Shown piece by piece: positions 39,936-49,458 of a DNA stretch of 64,000 nt. The notes beneath the pieces are model-generated. The model saw only the letters and a list, made by a program, of their open reading frames with translations, did not search any database and was not told the origin of the DNA. Made by a program: the position numbers and the translations under genes. Where the stretch lies: positions 201,612-265,611 of the forward strand of contig CAAGCF010000036.1 of NCBI GenBank assembly GCA_900768265.1, in the 5' to 3' direction. How positions within the stretch are numbered: position 1 is the first letter of the stretch; every line of letters begins with the position of its first letter. The stretch is from an uncultured Collinsella sp. (GTDB taxonomy: Bacteria > Actinomycetota > Coriobacteriia > Coriobacteriales > Coriobacteriaceae).

Positions 39936-40919
39936 TTACAATTGCGGGCGCGGCTTTCGACGCAAAAAATCGAAGTGAGTCTCGCTCAAGATAATCGACA
40001 GGAAGATAAGCACAAAGCCGGCGAGCAGGCGCGAGGTGAGCGCCTCCCCCATCAGCAGCACCGAAAACAACACGCCCGAAGGCGATTCCATCGAAAGGAG
40101 CAGCGAGCCCGTCGAAGCCGGGACATGCGCCAGGCCGACGTTTTGGATGAGCAGAGCCACGCATGTGCAGCCCACCGAGAGAAACGCCATCACACAGATA
40201 AAATTCGGCGTCCACACGGACAGAGGCGCCTGGGTCTCGAATAGCAGCGACGAGACCAGGCTTAGGATGCCATTGCCCACAAACATCCAAAACGTGATGA
40301 CGTTGATGTCCATTTTGCGACCGTACTTAGCGGTCACCGCCATCTGGATGGCGAAGAAGACCGCGCCGCCCAGCGTAATGGCATCGCCGATATTGAACTC
40401 GACGCTATCGAGCGCCACCAGGCCAATGCCCGCCAAGCACAGCAGTGCCGCGCCCAGGTTATAGCGGGTGAGTTTTTCGCCGCTCAGAAAATAGCTCGCA
40501 AAGGGCACGAGGATGCAGTACGTACCCGTCAAAAACGCGTTCTTGCCCGCCGTGGTGTGCGCCAGACCGACCGTCTGCAGGACGTAGGCGGCCCACATAA
40601 GTGTGCCCATTCCAAGTCCGACGATAAGATTGCGGGCGTTGAGGTGCGCGATGATGCGCTTGTGGAAGATGACAAACATGACCAACGCCGCAGGCAGAAA
40701 GCGCACGTAGAGCAGTTCAAACACCGGAATGGTGTCGAGCGCGACCTTCATAGTGGTAAAGGAGTAACCCCAGATAATCGCCACCGAAAGCAGTAGAACT
40801 TTCCAGAACAACGGCGAACGAGCACCGGCACCACGGGAGGTGCCGCCCGCACCCAGGTCCTCGCGAGCCACAGGGCTGTCGGGCATCATTTCGATATTGT
40901 CAGTGACATGCTGGGGCAT
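39936..40919 (-). CDS. EamA/DMT-family transporter
   Basis: A 327-residue membrane protein with ten hydrophobic helices in two EamA repeats: the first starts IIWGYSFTTMKVALDTIP and the second VFFAIQMAVTAKYGRKMD. The late AFLSVGCTCVALLIQNVGLAHVPAS region, in parts LSVGCTCVALLIQNVGL, is typical of drug/metabolite exporters. A 35-residue soluble N-terminus precedes the first helix. Substrate unknown; amino acid or metabolite efflux is usual for the family. GAGGA precedes the ATG. It lies upstream of the M20 gene in the same direction but is cut off from it by a terminator. Confidence 0.92.
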   Translation of the reverse strand: MPQHVTDNIEMMPDSPVAREDLGAGGTSRGAGARSPLFWKVLLLSVAIIWGYSFTTMKVALDTIPVFELLYVRFLPAALVMFVIFHKRIIAHLNARNLIVGLGMGTLMWAAYVLQTVGLAHTTAGKNAFLTGTYCILVPFASYFLSGEKLTRYNLGAALLCLAGIGLVALDSVEFNIGDAITLGGAVFFAIQMAVTAKYGRKMDINVITFWMFVGNGILSLVSSLLFETQAPLSVWTPNFICVMAFLSVGCTCVALLIQNVGLAHVPASTGSLLLSMESPSGVLFSVLLMGEALTSRLLAGFVLIFLSIILSETHFDFLRRKPRPQL

Positions 40920-41081
40920 AGGGCATCCTCGCGCTCAATCTGGGCGTGGTGTCCGCACGCGCGTGACCGCATGCCGCCTCATGGTCAAATAAAAACGGGA
41001 CGCACCGGACCCCCGGCACGCCCCGTTACTGTAACAACAACCAAGCAGCTCATGCAATTCACTCAACTAAAGCGTTTTGTT

Positions 41082-41103
41082 CCGCCGTTCTACCGAACGG
41101 CGG
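41082..41103. repeat. Short perfect hairpin
   Basis: CCGCCGTTC-TACC-GAACGGCGG, 9-bp stem with a 4-nt loop, in the gap between the EamA and YhgE genes. It has no T-run. Confidence 0.6.
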
Positions 41104-41109
41104 ACCGGC

Positions 41110-41243
41110 CGACGCTGCGCGAGCCGCATTCACGCCAATCTGACGTTCAATTTCAAGGGCGCGACCAGAAGGTCAGCGCCCTTTCATTTCACGTCACCTT
41201 GGCGCAAATGCGGCTCGCTCGCTGGCATTAGCGCTGCATCGGC
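41110..41243. repeat. Long imperfect hairpin with symmetric internal loops
   Basis: The stems GCGAGCCGCATT/AATGCGGCTCGC, GCCAA/TTGGC, GACGT/ACGTC and GGGCGC/GCGCCC stack in order, separated by short internal loops (CAC/GCA, TCT/ACC). Outer CCGACGC/GCATCGG pairing may extend it. It ends just past the stop of the YhgE gene at 41259, so it may be its 3' UTR structure. Confidence 0.55.
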
Positions 41244-41258
41244 GTTAACGTTGCTGCA

Positions 41259-43448
41259 CTAGATAAGCTTGGTTGATTCCAGCTTTTCGATGATCCAGTC
41301 GTTGGCTTTGATGACCGGGCGGCGGAAGACCACACCTAGGGCCAGCGACGGAATCAGGTAGCTCGCCAAGATGCCCAGCTCAATCCAGTACTCCATATGG
41401 TAGGCACCGGCCATGGCGGCGTGCATGGCGTTGATGCCGTGGGTAAACGGCAGGAACGGATAGATCGCCTGGAACACGGGGCCGGTCATCTCGATGGGGA
41501 ACGTGCCGCCCGAACCGCCGACCTGCATGACCAACAGCACGACAGCGAGCGCCTTGCCGATATCGCCAAACGAAACCGTAAGCGTGTAGACGATATTGGA
41601 GAACACGAGACTCGCGACCCAGCCCGCCAGCACAAACTGCAGCGGATTGTCGCACTGAATGCCAAAGAACAGAATGTCGCCCGCGCACACGAGCGTTGCC
41701 TGCAGCAGGGCCAAACCGCCAAAGAACAGGTAACGGCCCAGATAGATCTCGTGCAGGCGTACGGGGATGAGCTCGTTGATAAGCTCGTCGTCGACCGAGA
41801 CCTTCATCATGGCCGCCAGCACGATCGAGCCGACCCACAGCGACAGAATCGTATAGAACGGCGCCATGGCCGAGCCGTAGTTGCGGATCGGATAGACCGG
41901 CTTGCGATCAAGCGCGACGGGACCGGAAAGCGACACGGCCAGACCCTCGGGATCGTTGCCGATCATCGTCTTGATCGTGGCCAGATCGTCCGACATAAGA
42001 GCACCGTCGAGCTCGTCCTTGAAAGCGCTAATCTTGTCCGACGCCTCACCCAGCTGGTCAGAAGCCTTGTTGACGAGCTTTGCGGCTTTGGACAGACCCT
42101 TCGCCAGCGAGCCGGACGCATCGGTCAGTCCTGCTACGGCGCTATCCAAGTCGCCCGAGATACCGTTCAGGGAATCCAGAACGCCCGAAATGGTCTTCTT
42201 GAGCTCCTTGGCCTTAACCGAGAACGTGGAATCGTAGTCGGACTTGGCTCCCGAGATACCCGCCTTGGCATCGGCGATTGCCTGGTCAACCTCGGCACGC
42301 GAGTTGTTGACCTCCGCCATGCCGTCCGAAAGGGACTTTGCGGTCGCCGTCAGGTCCTTCGCATTGTTGCGGTACTCAACGGCGATTCTGCCCAGCGACG
42401 TAGCAGCGGACTTGAGACCGTCTTTGAGCTTGTCACCACTCACCTGGTCGGCAAGGCTGCGGAGCCGATCGGCCATCGCATCGATATCGTCAGCACGCGT
42501 ATTGAGCGCCGCTGCGGCTTCGTTGAGCTGGGACACCGTAAGGTCAACATGCTGATTCGCGGCATCGAACGCCTTCGCAAGCTCGGCGGACACGTTGTCG
42601 AACGAGCCCGCGCTTCCGTCAATCGCCGCGTCAACGGCATCGTTGGCGGCCTTGAGCGCTTCCTTGGAATCATTGATGCCACTCTTGGCGTGCTCCATCA
42701 GCTGCTTCGTCGACTCATCAACGGTGCCCGTCTGCTTGAGCATGCCGCCCGCCGATGTCAGCGAATCGGACGTAGAGCTCAAAATGCCCGCGAGCGACGT
42801 CGCGCTCGCCTGAACGTCCTGCAGGTCCTCGACCGAATCGCCCAGCGTAGAGGAAAGATTGGCGATAAAGTTGCTCACCTGGTCGGTGCTCATATAGTCG
42901 AGCAGGCTGGACACGGTCTTAAGGCCGATGGTCGTGATGGTCTTGGTAAAGGTCTCGTTGACCTGACTCTGGACGGCGCTCGAGCCCTTTTCAGTCACGA
43001 TCTGTGCGATGGCGTTGGCCTTCTGGTTCTCGTAGAACTCGATATCGGCGTGCTTCACCTCGGTCGAGAAAAGCGTCATCATGTCGGCGCTAAACGTCTT
43101 GGGGATAACGACGGCGGCATAGTATGTGCCCGACTTAACGCCCTCAATCGCCTTATCGCGGTCGTTGAGCACGACCCAGTCGAAGTTCTCGTTGCCGCGC
43201 AGGGCGGCGGTCACGTTTTCGCCCACGTTGACCTCGACGGGGATCAGATCGCTCTCGTAACCCTCATCGGTGTTGACCACGGCGATCTTAAGATTGCCGG
43301 TGTTGCCGTACGGATCCCAGCTGCCGGCAATGTTAAACCACGCGTACAGGCACGGCACGATAATGAGACCCATCACGACAATCAAGCCGATCACGGAGCG
43401 AGACACGTTTTGGACATCGCGCTTAAACAGGTGCAGGATGATTTTCAT
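41259..43448 (-). CDS. YhgE/Pip-family membrane protein (shorter paralogue)
   Basis: A 729-residue protein. One N-terminal membrane helix follows LFKRDVQNVSRS (VIGLIVVMGLIIVPCLYAW), then NIAGSWDPYGNTGNLKIAVVN, given in parts NIAGSWDPYGNT and KIAVVNTDEG, the mark of the YhgE/Pip N-terminal domain. Residues about 190-500 form a long external coiled-coil-like region rich in Ser, Ala and Asp. The C-terminal third has five to six membrane helices of the ABC-2 type with NDELINELIPVRL-like contact and FPIEMTGPVFQAIYPFLPF. Its ATG directly follows the TAA of the larger paralogue. The family is linked to phage infection and surface functions; its exact role is unknown. Confidence 0.9.
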   Translation of the reverse strand: MKIILHLFKRDVQNVSRSVIGLIVVMGLIIVPCLYAWFNIAGSWDPYGNTGNLKIAVVNTDEGYESDLIPVEVNVGENVTAALRGNENFDWVVLNDRDKAIEGVKSGTYYAAVVIPKTFSADMMTLFSTEVKHADIEFYENQKANAIAQIVTEKGSSAVQSQVNETFTKTITTIGLKTVSSLLDYMSTDQVSNFIANLSSTLGDSVEDLQDVQASATSLAGILSSTSDSLTSAGGMLKQTGTVDESTKQLMEHAKSGINDSKEALKAANDAVDAAIDGSAGSFDNVSAELAKAFDAANQHVDLTVSQLNEAAAALNTRADDIDAMADRLRSLADQVSGDKLKDGLKSAATSLGRIAVEYRNNAKDLTATAKSLSDGMAEVNNSRAEVDQAIADAKAGISGAKSDYDSTFSVKAKELKKTISGVLDSLNGISGDLDSAVAGLTDASGSLAKGLSKAAKLVNKASDQLGEASDKISAFKDELDGALMSDDLATIKTMIGNDPEGLAVSLSGPVALDRKPVYPIRNYGSAMAPFYTILSLWVGSIVLAAMMKVSVDDELINELIPVRLHEIYLGRYLFFGGLALLQATLVCAGDILFFGIQCDNPLQFVLAGWVASLVFSNIVYTLTVSFGDIGKALAVVLLVMQVGGSGGTFPIEMTGPVFQAIYPFLPFTHGINAMHAAMAGAYHMEYWIELGILASYLIPSLALGVVFRRPVIKANDWIIEKLESTKLI

Positions 43449-46265
43449 TTATGCCTCACCTCCTTTGGAGTGCTTGCCGAGCGGGGTGGTATCTCCATCA
43501 TTTGTAGCTGTGCTGTCGCTGCCCTGAGATTTACGATGCGCACCGATATGCGGCAGACGGCTCGTGGGCTGTTCGCTGTCCTTGGTGCCCCGCTCGCTGG
43601 CGTTGAGGCCAAACATGCGACGGGCGGCAGGAATGGCAGCCGTGTGCTCGCGCATCTCGCGGCGAAGGTCCTCGTCCGAAAGCGCCGAGATACGCATCTG
43701 GGTATTGAGGCTCGCACGGATGTACTCGATGTTGATGAGCCAGCCACAGATGGCGATAACCGAAATGATCCAGATAACGAGCAGGATGATCTTGCCGTTA
43801 TTGTCGATATCGAGAACCGTCGACAGTACAAAGAGCAGGACCTGGACGCCCACCACGGCGGCAAAACCGCCCTTGATGTAGTACGGGTAGCGATGCTCAA
43901 ACGCCACGGCATGATCGAGCAGCTCGCGACGGTACGAATCCGAATCGAGCATGACGCGCATGGCCGTACGCAGCGAATAACGTTGGCGCGGCAGGTCGTT
44001 GGACTCGCAGATCATGAGGCCCGTCGTGGAAAGCTGCTTATCAAAGAGCAGATTGAGGTTGAGCAGCAACGGGCGCAGCTGCAGACCGATAAAGAGCGCG
44101 ATGATAAGGAACACGCCCAGGATGCACAGGTTGAACAGGTAGTTGAACGAATACATGCCACCGACGGTCTCGCGCAGCAGGTTGATGCCATAGGTGAAGG
44201 GCAGCAGCGGATGCAGCCATTGGAAGAAACCTGGCATCATCTCGATGGGATACATGCCCGACGAGCCGGGGATCTGCACAATGACGAGGATGACGCCAAT
44301 GGCTTTACCGATATGCTTAAAGGTGGTGGACAGCGCATAGATGATATTGACGTAGGTAAACGAGATAGCGATGCCGCCCAGCACAAAGAGCAGCGGATTG
44401 ACGCACTGAACGCCAATGACTAGGTCGCCTACCGTAACGATGATGGCCTGGAACGCGCCCAGGATCACCAGTAGCAGCCAGCGGCCAAAGTAGCCCTGAC
44501 GCGCCGTAAAGCTACCGATGCCCTCGCGGTCGACCTCGAGTTTGTAGATAGCGATGAGCACATAGCCGCCTACCCACAGCGCCAGATTGGTGTAGAAGGG
44601 CGCGATGCCCGAGCCAAAGCTCTTGACCGGATAGATTGACTTGGACGTCAGCTCAACCGGAGATGCCATGAAATCTGCCACGTCATTGACGTCGACGTCC
44701 ATGAGGTCGGCTAACTCGCCCATAGACCCAGAGGTCTGCAACGCCGCAATGTCATTGGCGGCGGTCGCGAGCTTGTCCTGAACCTTGGCAAGGGAGGCGT
44801 CGGTTTGGGACAGCGTGGTCTTTGCCTGCTTGAGCGTGGCGCCGAGCTGCGCCAGCGTGCCGCGCGCGCTCGCTATCGTGGGGGTCATACCCGATACAAT
44901 GCCGGTCAAATCGCCCGAAACGGCGGCAAAGGAGTCAAGCGCGCTCGAAGCCTTCGGAAGTGCGTTCTGACCCAGATCGGTCTGAGCCTGACCGAGGTTA
45001 GCTGTACCGGTCTGAATTGCCGCGTTGAGTGCGTTGCTCGCGTTCGAGACGGCCGTGGCGTCATTTGCCATGGCGCTCGACTGCGCGGACAGACTGTTCT
45101 TGATACTCTGCAGCTGGTCGTTCTGCTTCTTGAGCGTATCGATCGTCGAGGCGATCAGTGCGTCGATCCGATCCGATCCCGTCGAGGTATCGCCGGCAAG
45201 AATCTGCAGGTGGCCGATAACTGCGGTGTTGTGATCGATCGTTGCCTGGAGAGACTCGAGCGAGTTGTCGATGCGGGTGGTCGTAGATGTGACCGTGCCC
45301 GTCAGCTTGCCGATGGCAGCGTTCGCGGAGGCCGATGTCTTGGTTAGCGCAAGGCTGCCTTCCGAGAGCGCCTTGGAGAGCGAGGTGATGGACTTGCCAG
45401 CCGTGGTACGAGCTTCGCCCAGCAGATCATTACCCTGAGCGATTGCCTGCGTTAGCGAAGGCGCCTGTCCCTGCAGGCCCGCCAACGCAGCATCGGCCGA
45501 AGCAATCGAGCTGCTCGTCTTGTCGATGGCGGTGTTCATGTCGCCGATGGAATCACGCACTTCGCCCAGGGTATCAGACGCCTCGGACACCGAGCCCGCC
45601 AGCGAATCCTGGGTCTGGGTTGCCTTGTCTTTAAGGTCGATGCCAGCATCTTTGGCAATACCCGCGACGGTCTCGCCCACCGTGGAGACAAACTCCGAGT
45701 TGATCTGCTCCTCGATGGTGTTGGCACCGGTATCGGTGACCTTGGGCGCAATGGCGCTCTTTTTCTCGTTGACGTAATAGGTGAGCTTCGGCTGATGGTA
45801 ATTGCCATCGAGCATCGAGACGAGATTGTCAGAGAAGTTCTTGGGAATCACGATGGCCGCATAGTACTCACCGCTCTCGACGCCCTCTTTGGCGTCGGCC
45901 GCTGAATCGACGAAGGTCCATCCCAGCTGATCGTTCTCCTTGAGCTGGTCGACCACCTTATCGCCTGCGTTGAGCTCGCCCACTAGGTCGTTCTGGGTGC
46001 CCTGATCGTTGTTGGCGATGGCGATTTTAATGCCCTGGGTATTTCCGTACGGATCCCAGTTGGCAACGATGTTGTACCAGGCATACAGCGAGGGAATAAC
46101 GCACACGCCCAGGGTAACCACCAGGGCGACAGGGTTCACGATCAATCGCTTGATGTCGCGTTTAAAAATTGCAAGGGAAACCTTTGCATCGGATAGTTTG
46201 CTGCCGAGACTCACGCTTGGACCATCCATCCTGTCGTTGAATCGAATCGTACTATCGACAACCAT
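43449..46265 (-). CDS. YhgE/Pip-family membrane protein (longer paralogue)
   Basis: About 938 residues. It has the same plan as its downstream neighbour: FKRDIKRLIVNPVALVV, helix, NIVANWDPYGNTQGIKIAI (parts NIVANWDPYGNT), a long external coiled-coil-like region to about residue 560, and C-terminal ABC-2-like helices with MYPIEMMPGFFQWLHPLLPFT (part PIEMMPGFFQWL). It then adds about 190 residues with two or three more helices and a charged tail. The start is uncertain: ATG at 46265, ATG at 46229 and TTG at 46298 are in frame and none has a clear ribosome site. Stop and next start are TAAATG, so the two proteins are made together and may form a hetero-complex. Confidence 0.88.
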   Translation of the reverse strand: MVVDSTIRFNDRMDGPSVSLGSKLSDAKVSLAIFKRDIKRLIVNPVALVVTLGVCVIPSLYAWYNIVANWDPYGNTQGIKIAIANNDQGTQNDLVGELNAGDKVVDQLKENDQLGWTFVDSAADAKEGVESGEYYAAIVIPKNFSDNLVSMLDGNYHQPKLTYYVNEKKSAIAPKVTDTGANTIEEQINSEFVSTVGETVAGIAKDAGIDLKDKATQTQDSLAGSVSEASDTLGEVRDSIGDMNTAIDKTSSSIASADAALAGLQGQAPSLTQAIAQGNDLLGEARTTAGKSITSLSKALSEGSLALTKTSASANAAIGKLTGTVTSTTTRIDNSLESLQATIDHNTAVIGHLQILAGDTSTGSDRIDALIASTIDTLKKQNDQLQSIKNSLSAQSSAMANDATAVSNASNALNAAIQTGTANLGQAQTDLGQNALPKASSALDSFAAVSGDLTGIVSGMTPTIASARGTLAQLGATLKQAKTTLSQTDASLAKVQDKLATAANDIAALQTSGSMGELADLMDVDVNDVADFMASPVELTSKSIYPVKSFGSGIAPFYTNLALWVGGYVLIAIYKLEVDREGIGSFTARQGYFGRWLLLVILGAFQAIIVTVGDLVIGVQCVNPLLFVLGGIAISFTYVNIIYALSTTFKHIGKAIGVILVIVQIPGSSGMYPIEMMPGFFQWLHPLLPFTYGINLLRETVGGMYSFNYLFNLCILGVFLIIALFIGLQLRPLLLNLNLLFDKQLSTTGLMICESNDLPRQRYSLRTAMRVMLDSDSYRRELLDHAVAFEHRYPYYIKGGFAAVVGVQVLLFVLSTVLDIDNNGKIILLVIWIISVIAICGWLINIEYIRASLNTQMRISALSDEDLRREMREHTAAIPAARRMFGLNASERGTKDSEQPTSRLPHIGAHRKSQGSDSTATNDGDTTPLGKHSKGGEA

Positions 46266-46429
46266 TGTACGTAGGCGCTTTAGTGCCTCGCGGCACAATG
46301 GTGCTGAGTTTTGCGGGTAGCAATATACTACGAAGATGAGTTAGCGTACAGATGTACAGTATCTTAAATTCCCGCAGCTCCCAAAACCACAACCCGCACA
46401 AACTAGCAGTTCGAATAGTCATTGGGAAA

Positions 46430-46508
46430 GTCATTGGGGACGTTCTTAAACGACCAGTCAAACAAGAACGTCCCCAACAACTAGTCATTTAAGAACGTCC
46501 CCAATGAC
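46430..46508. repeat. Three AAGAACGTCCCCAA repeats, one inverted
   Basis: The motif occurs inverted at 46434-46447 and direct at 46464-46477 and 46491-46504. The outer pair extends to 18-bp perfect arms (46430-46447 and 46491-46508). Related GTCCCC words occur near 48887 and 14890. It looks like a decayed palindromic repeat family. Confidence 0.55.
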
Positions 46509-46547
46509 TACCCATAACAACGCCGATGTTTTGGCGCAGACAGCGAA

Positions 46548-46644
46548 AGCCCGCCAGAGCGAGCAAGGTGCCTTGAAACGAGGCGGCATTGACCTTCTGG
46601 TCATGCCGCCGAAGTTGAAAGGCAGATTGCCGCTCTGGCGGGCT
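46548..46644. repeat. Long three-tier hairpin
   Basis: Outer 14-bp perfect stem (46548-46561 with 46631-46644), middle TGCCTT/AAGGCA, inner GGCGGCAT and GACC with complements and a TTCT loop. Internal loops of 7-8 nt separate the tiers. It lies in the gap between htpG and the YhgE genes. Confidence 0.6.
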
Positions 46645-46657
46645 TGCAGCGTCGAGT

Positions 46658-46686
46658 GGTTACGCGGTTCGTAGAACCGCGTAACC
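46658..46686. terminator. Stem-loop directly after htpG
   Basis: Perfect 13-bp stem GGTTACGCGGTTC with a 3-nt loop, 7 nt past the htpG stop. There is no T-run, so it may protect the 3' end rather than terminate. Confidence 0.55.
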
Positions 46687-46692
46687 CCCTAG

Positions 46693-48717
46693 TTACATCA
46701 GTTCGCAAATAGCCGCAGCGAAGGCTACGGGGTCCTCGGGGAGGATGCCCTCGACGAGCAGGGCCTGGTCGTAGAGCAAGCCGGAGTACTGCTTGATCTT
46801 GTCGGCGTCGCCCGCCTTCTGGGCAGCGACGAGCTTGGCGAAGACCGGGTGCTTGGCGTTGAGCTCGAGCACGCGCTGGCTCTTAGGCATACCGTCGGGC
46901 GCGCCCTCGGGGCCCTTCTGAAGCACTTTCTCCATCTCGAGCGAAAGCGGACCCTCGGTGGTGATGCAGGCGGGAGCGTCAGTCAGACGCGCGGAGACGG
47001 CAACCTTCTCGACCTTGTCGCCGAGCGCCTCCTTCATGGCACCAAAGAGGTCCTCGTTCTCCTTGGTGGCGTCCTCGGCCTCCTTCTTCTCGTCATCGGT
47101 CGCCAAGTCAAGATCGCCGGTCGCGACGTTCTTAAGCTCCAGGTGACGATCCTCGACCTCAGGCTCAGCGCCATCGGCAACTGCCCTCTCAGCAGCCTCG
47201 CGAGCAGCGTCATCCTCGTAGACCTTGGGCATATCGGCAGCCACGTACTCACGCATGGCCTGGAAGGTGAACTCATCCACGTCCTGCGTCAGCAGCAGTA
47301 CATCGTAGCCGCGGTCGAGCACGCCCTTCACGACGGGCATCTTGGCCAGACGCTCGCGCGAATCGCCGGCGGCATAGTAGATTGCCTTCTGGCCCTCGGG
47401 CATGCCCTTGGCGTACTCGGCCAAGGTGATCATCTTCTGCTCCTTGGCAGACCAGAACAGCAGCAGGTCGGCGAGCTCGTCGGCCTTCATGCCGTAGCTC
47501 GAGTAGATGCCGTACTTAAGACCGCGACCAAAGTTCTCAAAGAACTTCTCGTATGCCTCGCGGTCGTTGTCGCGCATGTCCTCGAGATCGGCGGTGATCT
47601 TCTTCTCGACACGCTTGGCAATGGCCTTGAGCTGACGATTCTGCTGCAGCGTCTCACGCGAAATATTAAGCGTCACGTCGGCAGAGTCCACGACACCGCG
47701 CACAAAGTTGTAGTAGTCGGGCAGCAGGTCGTCGCACTTCTCCATAATCAGCACGTTGGAGCTGTAGAGCGCCAGGCCCTTCTCGTAGTCCTTGCTGTAC
47801 AGATCGAACGGGGCGCGACCCGGCACAAACAGCAGCGCATCGTACTCAAGCGTGCCTTCGGCGTGGAAGCTGATAGTGCGCGCGGGATCGTCAAAGTCGT
47901 GGAATGTGGACTTGTAGAACTCGTTGTAATCCTTCTGCTCAACGTCGGAGCTGCGCTTTTTCCAGATCGGCGTCATGGAGTTGATGGTCTCGAGTTCCTG
48001 GTAGTCCTCGTACTCGGGCTTGTAATCATCCGGCGCGTCCTCGGGCTTGGGCTTCTGGCGGCTCTTGCTCACCATCATCTGAATCGGGTAGCGCACATAG
48101 TTGCTGTACTGCTGAATCAGGCTCTTGAGGCCCCACTCGGTCAGGAAGCGATCGTAGGTCTCGGCCTCGCCGTCGGCGTCGAGCTTCTCGTTCTCGCGCA
48201 GCGTCAGAATGACATCGGTACCGTGCTCAGCACGCTCACCATCCTCGATGGTGTAGCCCTCAAGACCGTCGGACTCCCAAACGTGGGCGGTATCCTCGCC
48301 ATAAGCGCGACTGACGACCTTCACGTGGCTGGCGACCATAAAGGCGGAGTAGAAACCCACGCCAAACTGACCGATGATGTCGACATCGGAGCCCTGTTGC
48401 TCGGCGTTCTCGGTCTTAAACTCCTCGGAGCCGGAATGGGCGATGGTGCCCAGGTTGCGCTCGAGCTCCTCGGCGGTCATACCGATACCGTTATCCGAAA
48501 TCGTGATGGTACGGGCATCTTTATCAAAGGAAACACGGATGGCCAAGTCGCCCTGGTCGAGCTTGACACTCGGATCCTGCAGGCTCTTAAAGTTGAGCTT
48601 GTCGACGGCGTCGCTCGCGTTAGAGATAAGCTCGCGCAGGAAGATTTCCTTATTGGTGTAGATGGAGTTGATCATGAGGTCGAGCAGTTTTTTGCTCTCG
48701 GTCTTAAATTGACGCAT
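46693..48717 (-). CDS. htpG: Chaperone protein HtpG (Hsp90)
   Basis: A 674-residue Hsp90. The N-terminal ATPase of the GHKL type shows RELISNASDAVDKL (catalytic Glu and Asn), ITISDNGIGMT (ATP-binding Asp), and GQFGVGFYSAFMVA (lid glycines). The middle domain has NISRETLQQNRQLKAI with the catalytic-loop Arg. The C-terminal domain follows an acidic linker (about 515-560). Length is slightly above the usual 620-640 owing to that linker. AAAGGA lies 7 nt before the ATG. It is a single gene. Confidence 0.97.
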   Translation of the reverse strand: MRQFKTESKKLLDLMINSIYTNKEIFLRELISNASDAVDKLNFKSLQDPSVKLDQGDLAIRVSFDKDARTITISDNGIGMTAEELERNLGTIAHSGSEEFKTENAEQQGSDVDIIGQFGVGFYSAFMVASHVKVVSRAYGEDTAHVWESDGLEGYTIEDGERAEHGTDVILTLRENEKLDADGEAETYDRFLTEWGLKSLIQQYSNYVRYPIQMMVSKSRQKPKPEDAPDDYKPEYEDYQELETINSMTPIWKKRSSDVEQKDYNEFYKSTFHDFDDPARTISFHAEGTLEYDALLFVPGRAPFDLYSKDYEKGLALYSSNVLIMEKCDDLLPDYYNFVRGVVDSADVTLNISRETLQQNRQLKAIAKRVEKKITADLEDMRDNDREAYEKFFENFGRGLKYGIYSSYGMKADELADLLLFWSAKEQKMITLAEYAKGMPEGQKAIYYAAGDSRERLAKMPVVKGVLDRGYDVLLLTQDVDEFTFQAMREYVAADMPKVYEDDAAREAAERAVADGAEPEVEDRHLELKNVATGDLDLATDDEKKEAEDATKENEDLFGAMKEALGDKVEKVAVSARLTDAPACITTEGPLSLEMEKVLQKGPEGAPDGMPKSQRVLELNAKHPVFAKLVAAQKAGDADKIKQYSGLLYDQALLVEGILPEDPVAFAAAICELM

Positions 48718-48918
48718 GTGCAGTCCTTTCGCGCTACCCCTGCCCGCAAAAACGGCCCGGTTGCCCGAGCCGCATCGCAGACCTGCTATGTTCAGACTTA
48801 GATTTTATAACCCATTAGCGCGCATATATACATAAGGAATCGAAAAATTGCATGTTGCAATGCCCCATGCGTCGATTGCCAAGGAGTGTCCCCAACTGCC
48901 GGCAGAAAAGGAACGTCC

Positions 48919-49419
48919 CTATCTGTCGCCCAGCAGTTTGGCCATCCAGGCATGCGGCTGGCCTTCGTCTTCGTAGTCCACCGGCGCGATCTGCGTGTAG
49001 CCCGCCTTGGCATAGAGCGGCAGCACGTACTCCTGTGCATGCAACTTTATGAGCTTGGCGCCGGCATCCCGCGCAGCAGCTTCGCTGGCTTCGACAATCT
49101 TGCGTGCCAGACCGCGACGGCGCATGGTGGACAGCACGGCGACGCGCCCCATAATGTAGGTCTCCCCCGCCGCAACGCCTTCGTCCATGTCGCATGCCGG
49201 CGAAACCGGAGCCTCCGCATCTGCCGCGCGCTCCAGTTCCTCGGGAAACACGCGCGAGCAGCCGGTGAGTTGACCATCCACGTACAGCGTCACATGGATG
49301 CAAGTCGGCGCCTCATCGATAGCGTCAAACTCGTTTTCGTAGCCCTGTTCGTCCATAAAAACGGCGCGGCGCACCAGCGCCGCGTCCTCAAAGCAACCCG
49401 TCTTAAGTTGGATATCCAT
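48919..49419 (-). CDS. GNAT-family N-acetyltransferase
   Basis: A 166-residue acetyltransferase with the GNAT core: RVAVLSTMRRRGLARKIVEA, whose acetyl-CoA loop is RRRGLA, then LHAQEYVLPLYAKAGY, the usual strand and helix near the end (QEYVLPLYAKAGY). The N-terminal RRAVFMDEQGYENEFDAID stretch resembles ElaA/YjcF-type members. The substrate is unknown. AAGGGG precedes the start. It lies next to the capsule-type regulators but there is no sign of shared function. Confidence 0.9.
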   Translation of the reverse strand: MDIQLKTGCFEDAALVRRAVFMDEQGYENEFDAIDEAPTCIHVTLYVDGQLTGCSRVFPEELERAADAEAPVSPACDMDEGVAAGETYIMGRVAVLSTMRRRGLARKIVEASEAAARDAGAKLIKLHAQEYVLPLYAKAGYTQIAPVDYEDEGQPHAWMAKLLGDR

Positions 49420-49458
49420 AGCAGCCCCTTCATTCGATGCGAACGTTGGGGAAAAATT

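Noticed and set aside
48718..48918. A small gene between htpG and the GNAT gene
   Set aside because: No credible frame; the gap holds the htpG promoter side and scattered GTCCCC words.
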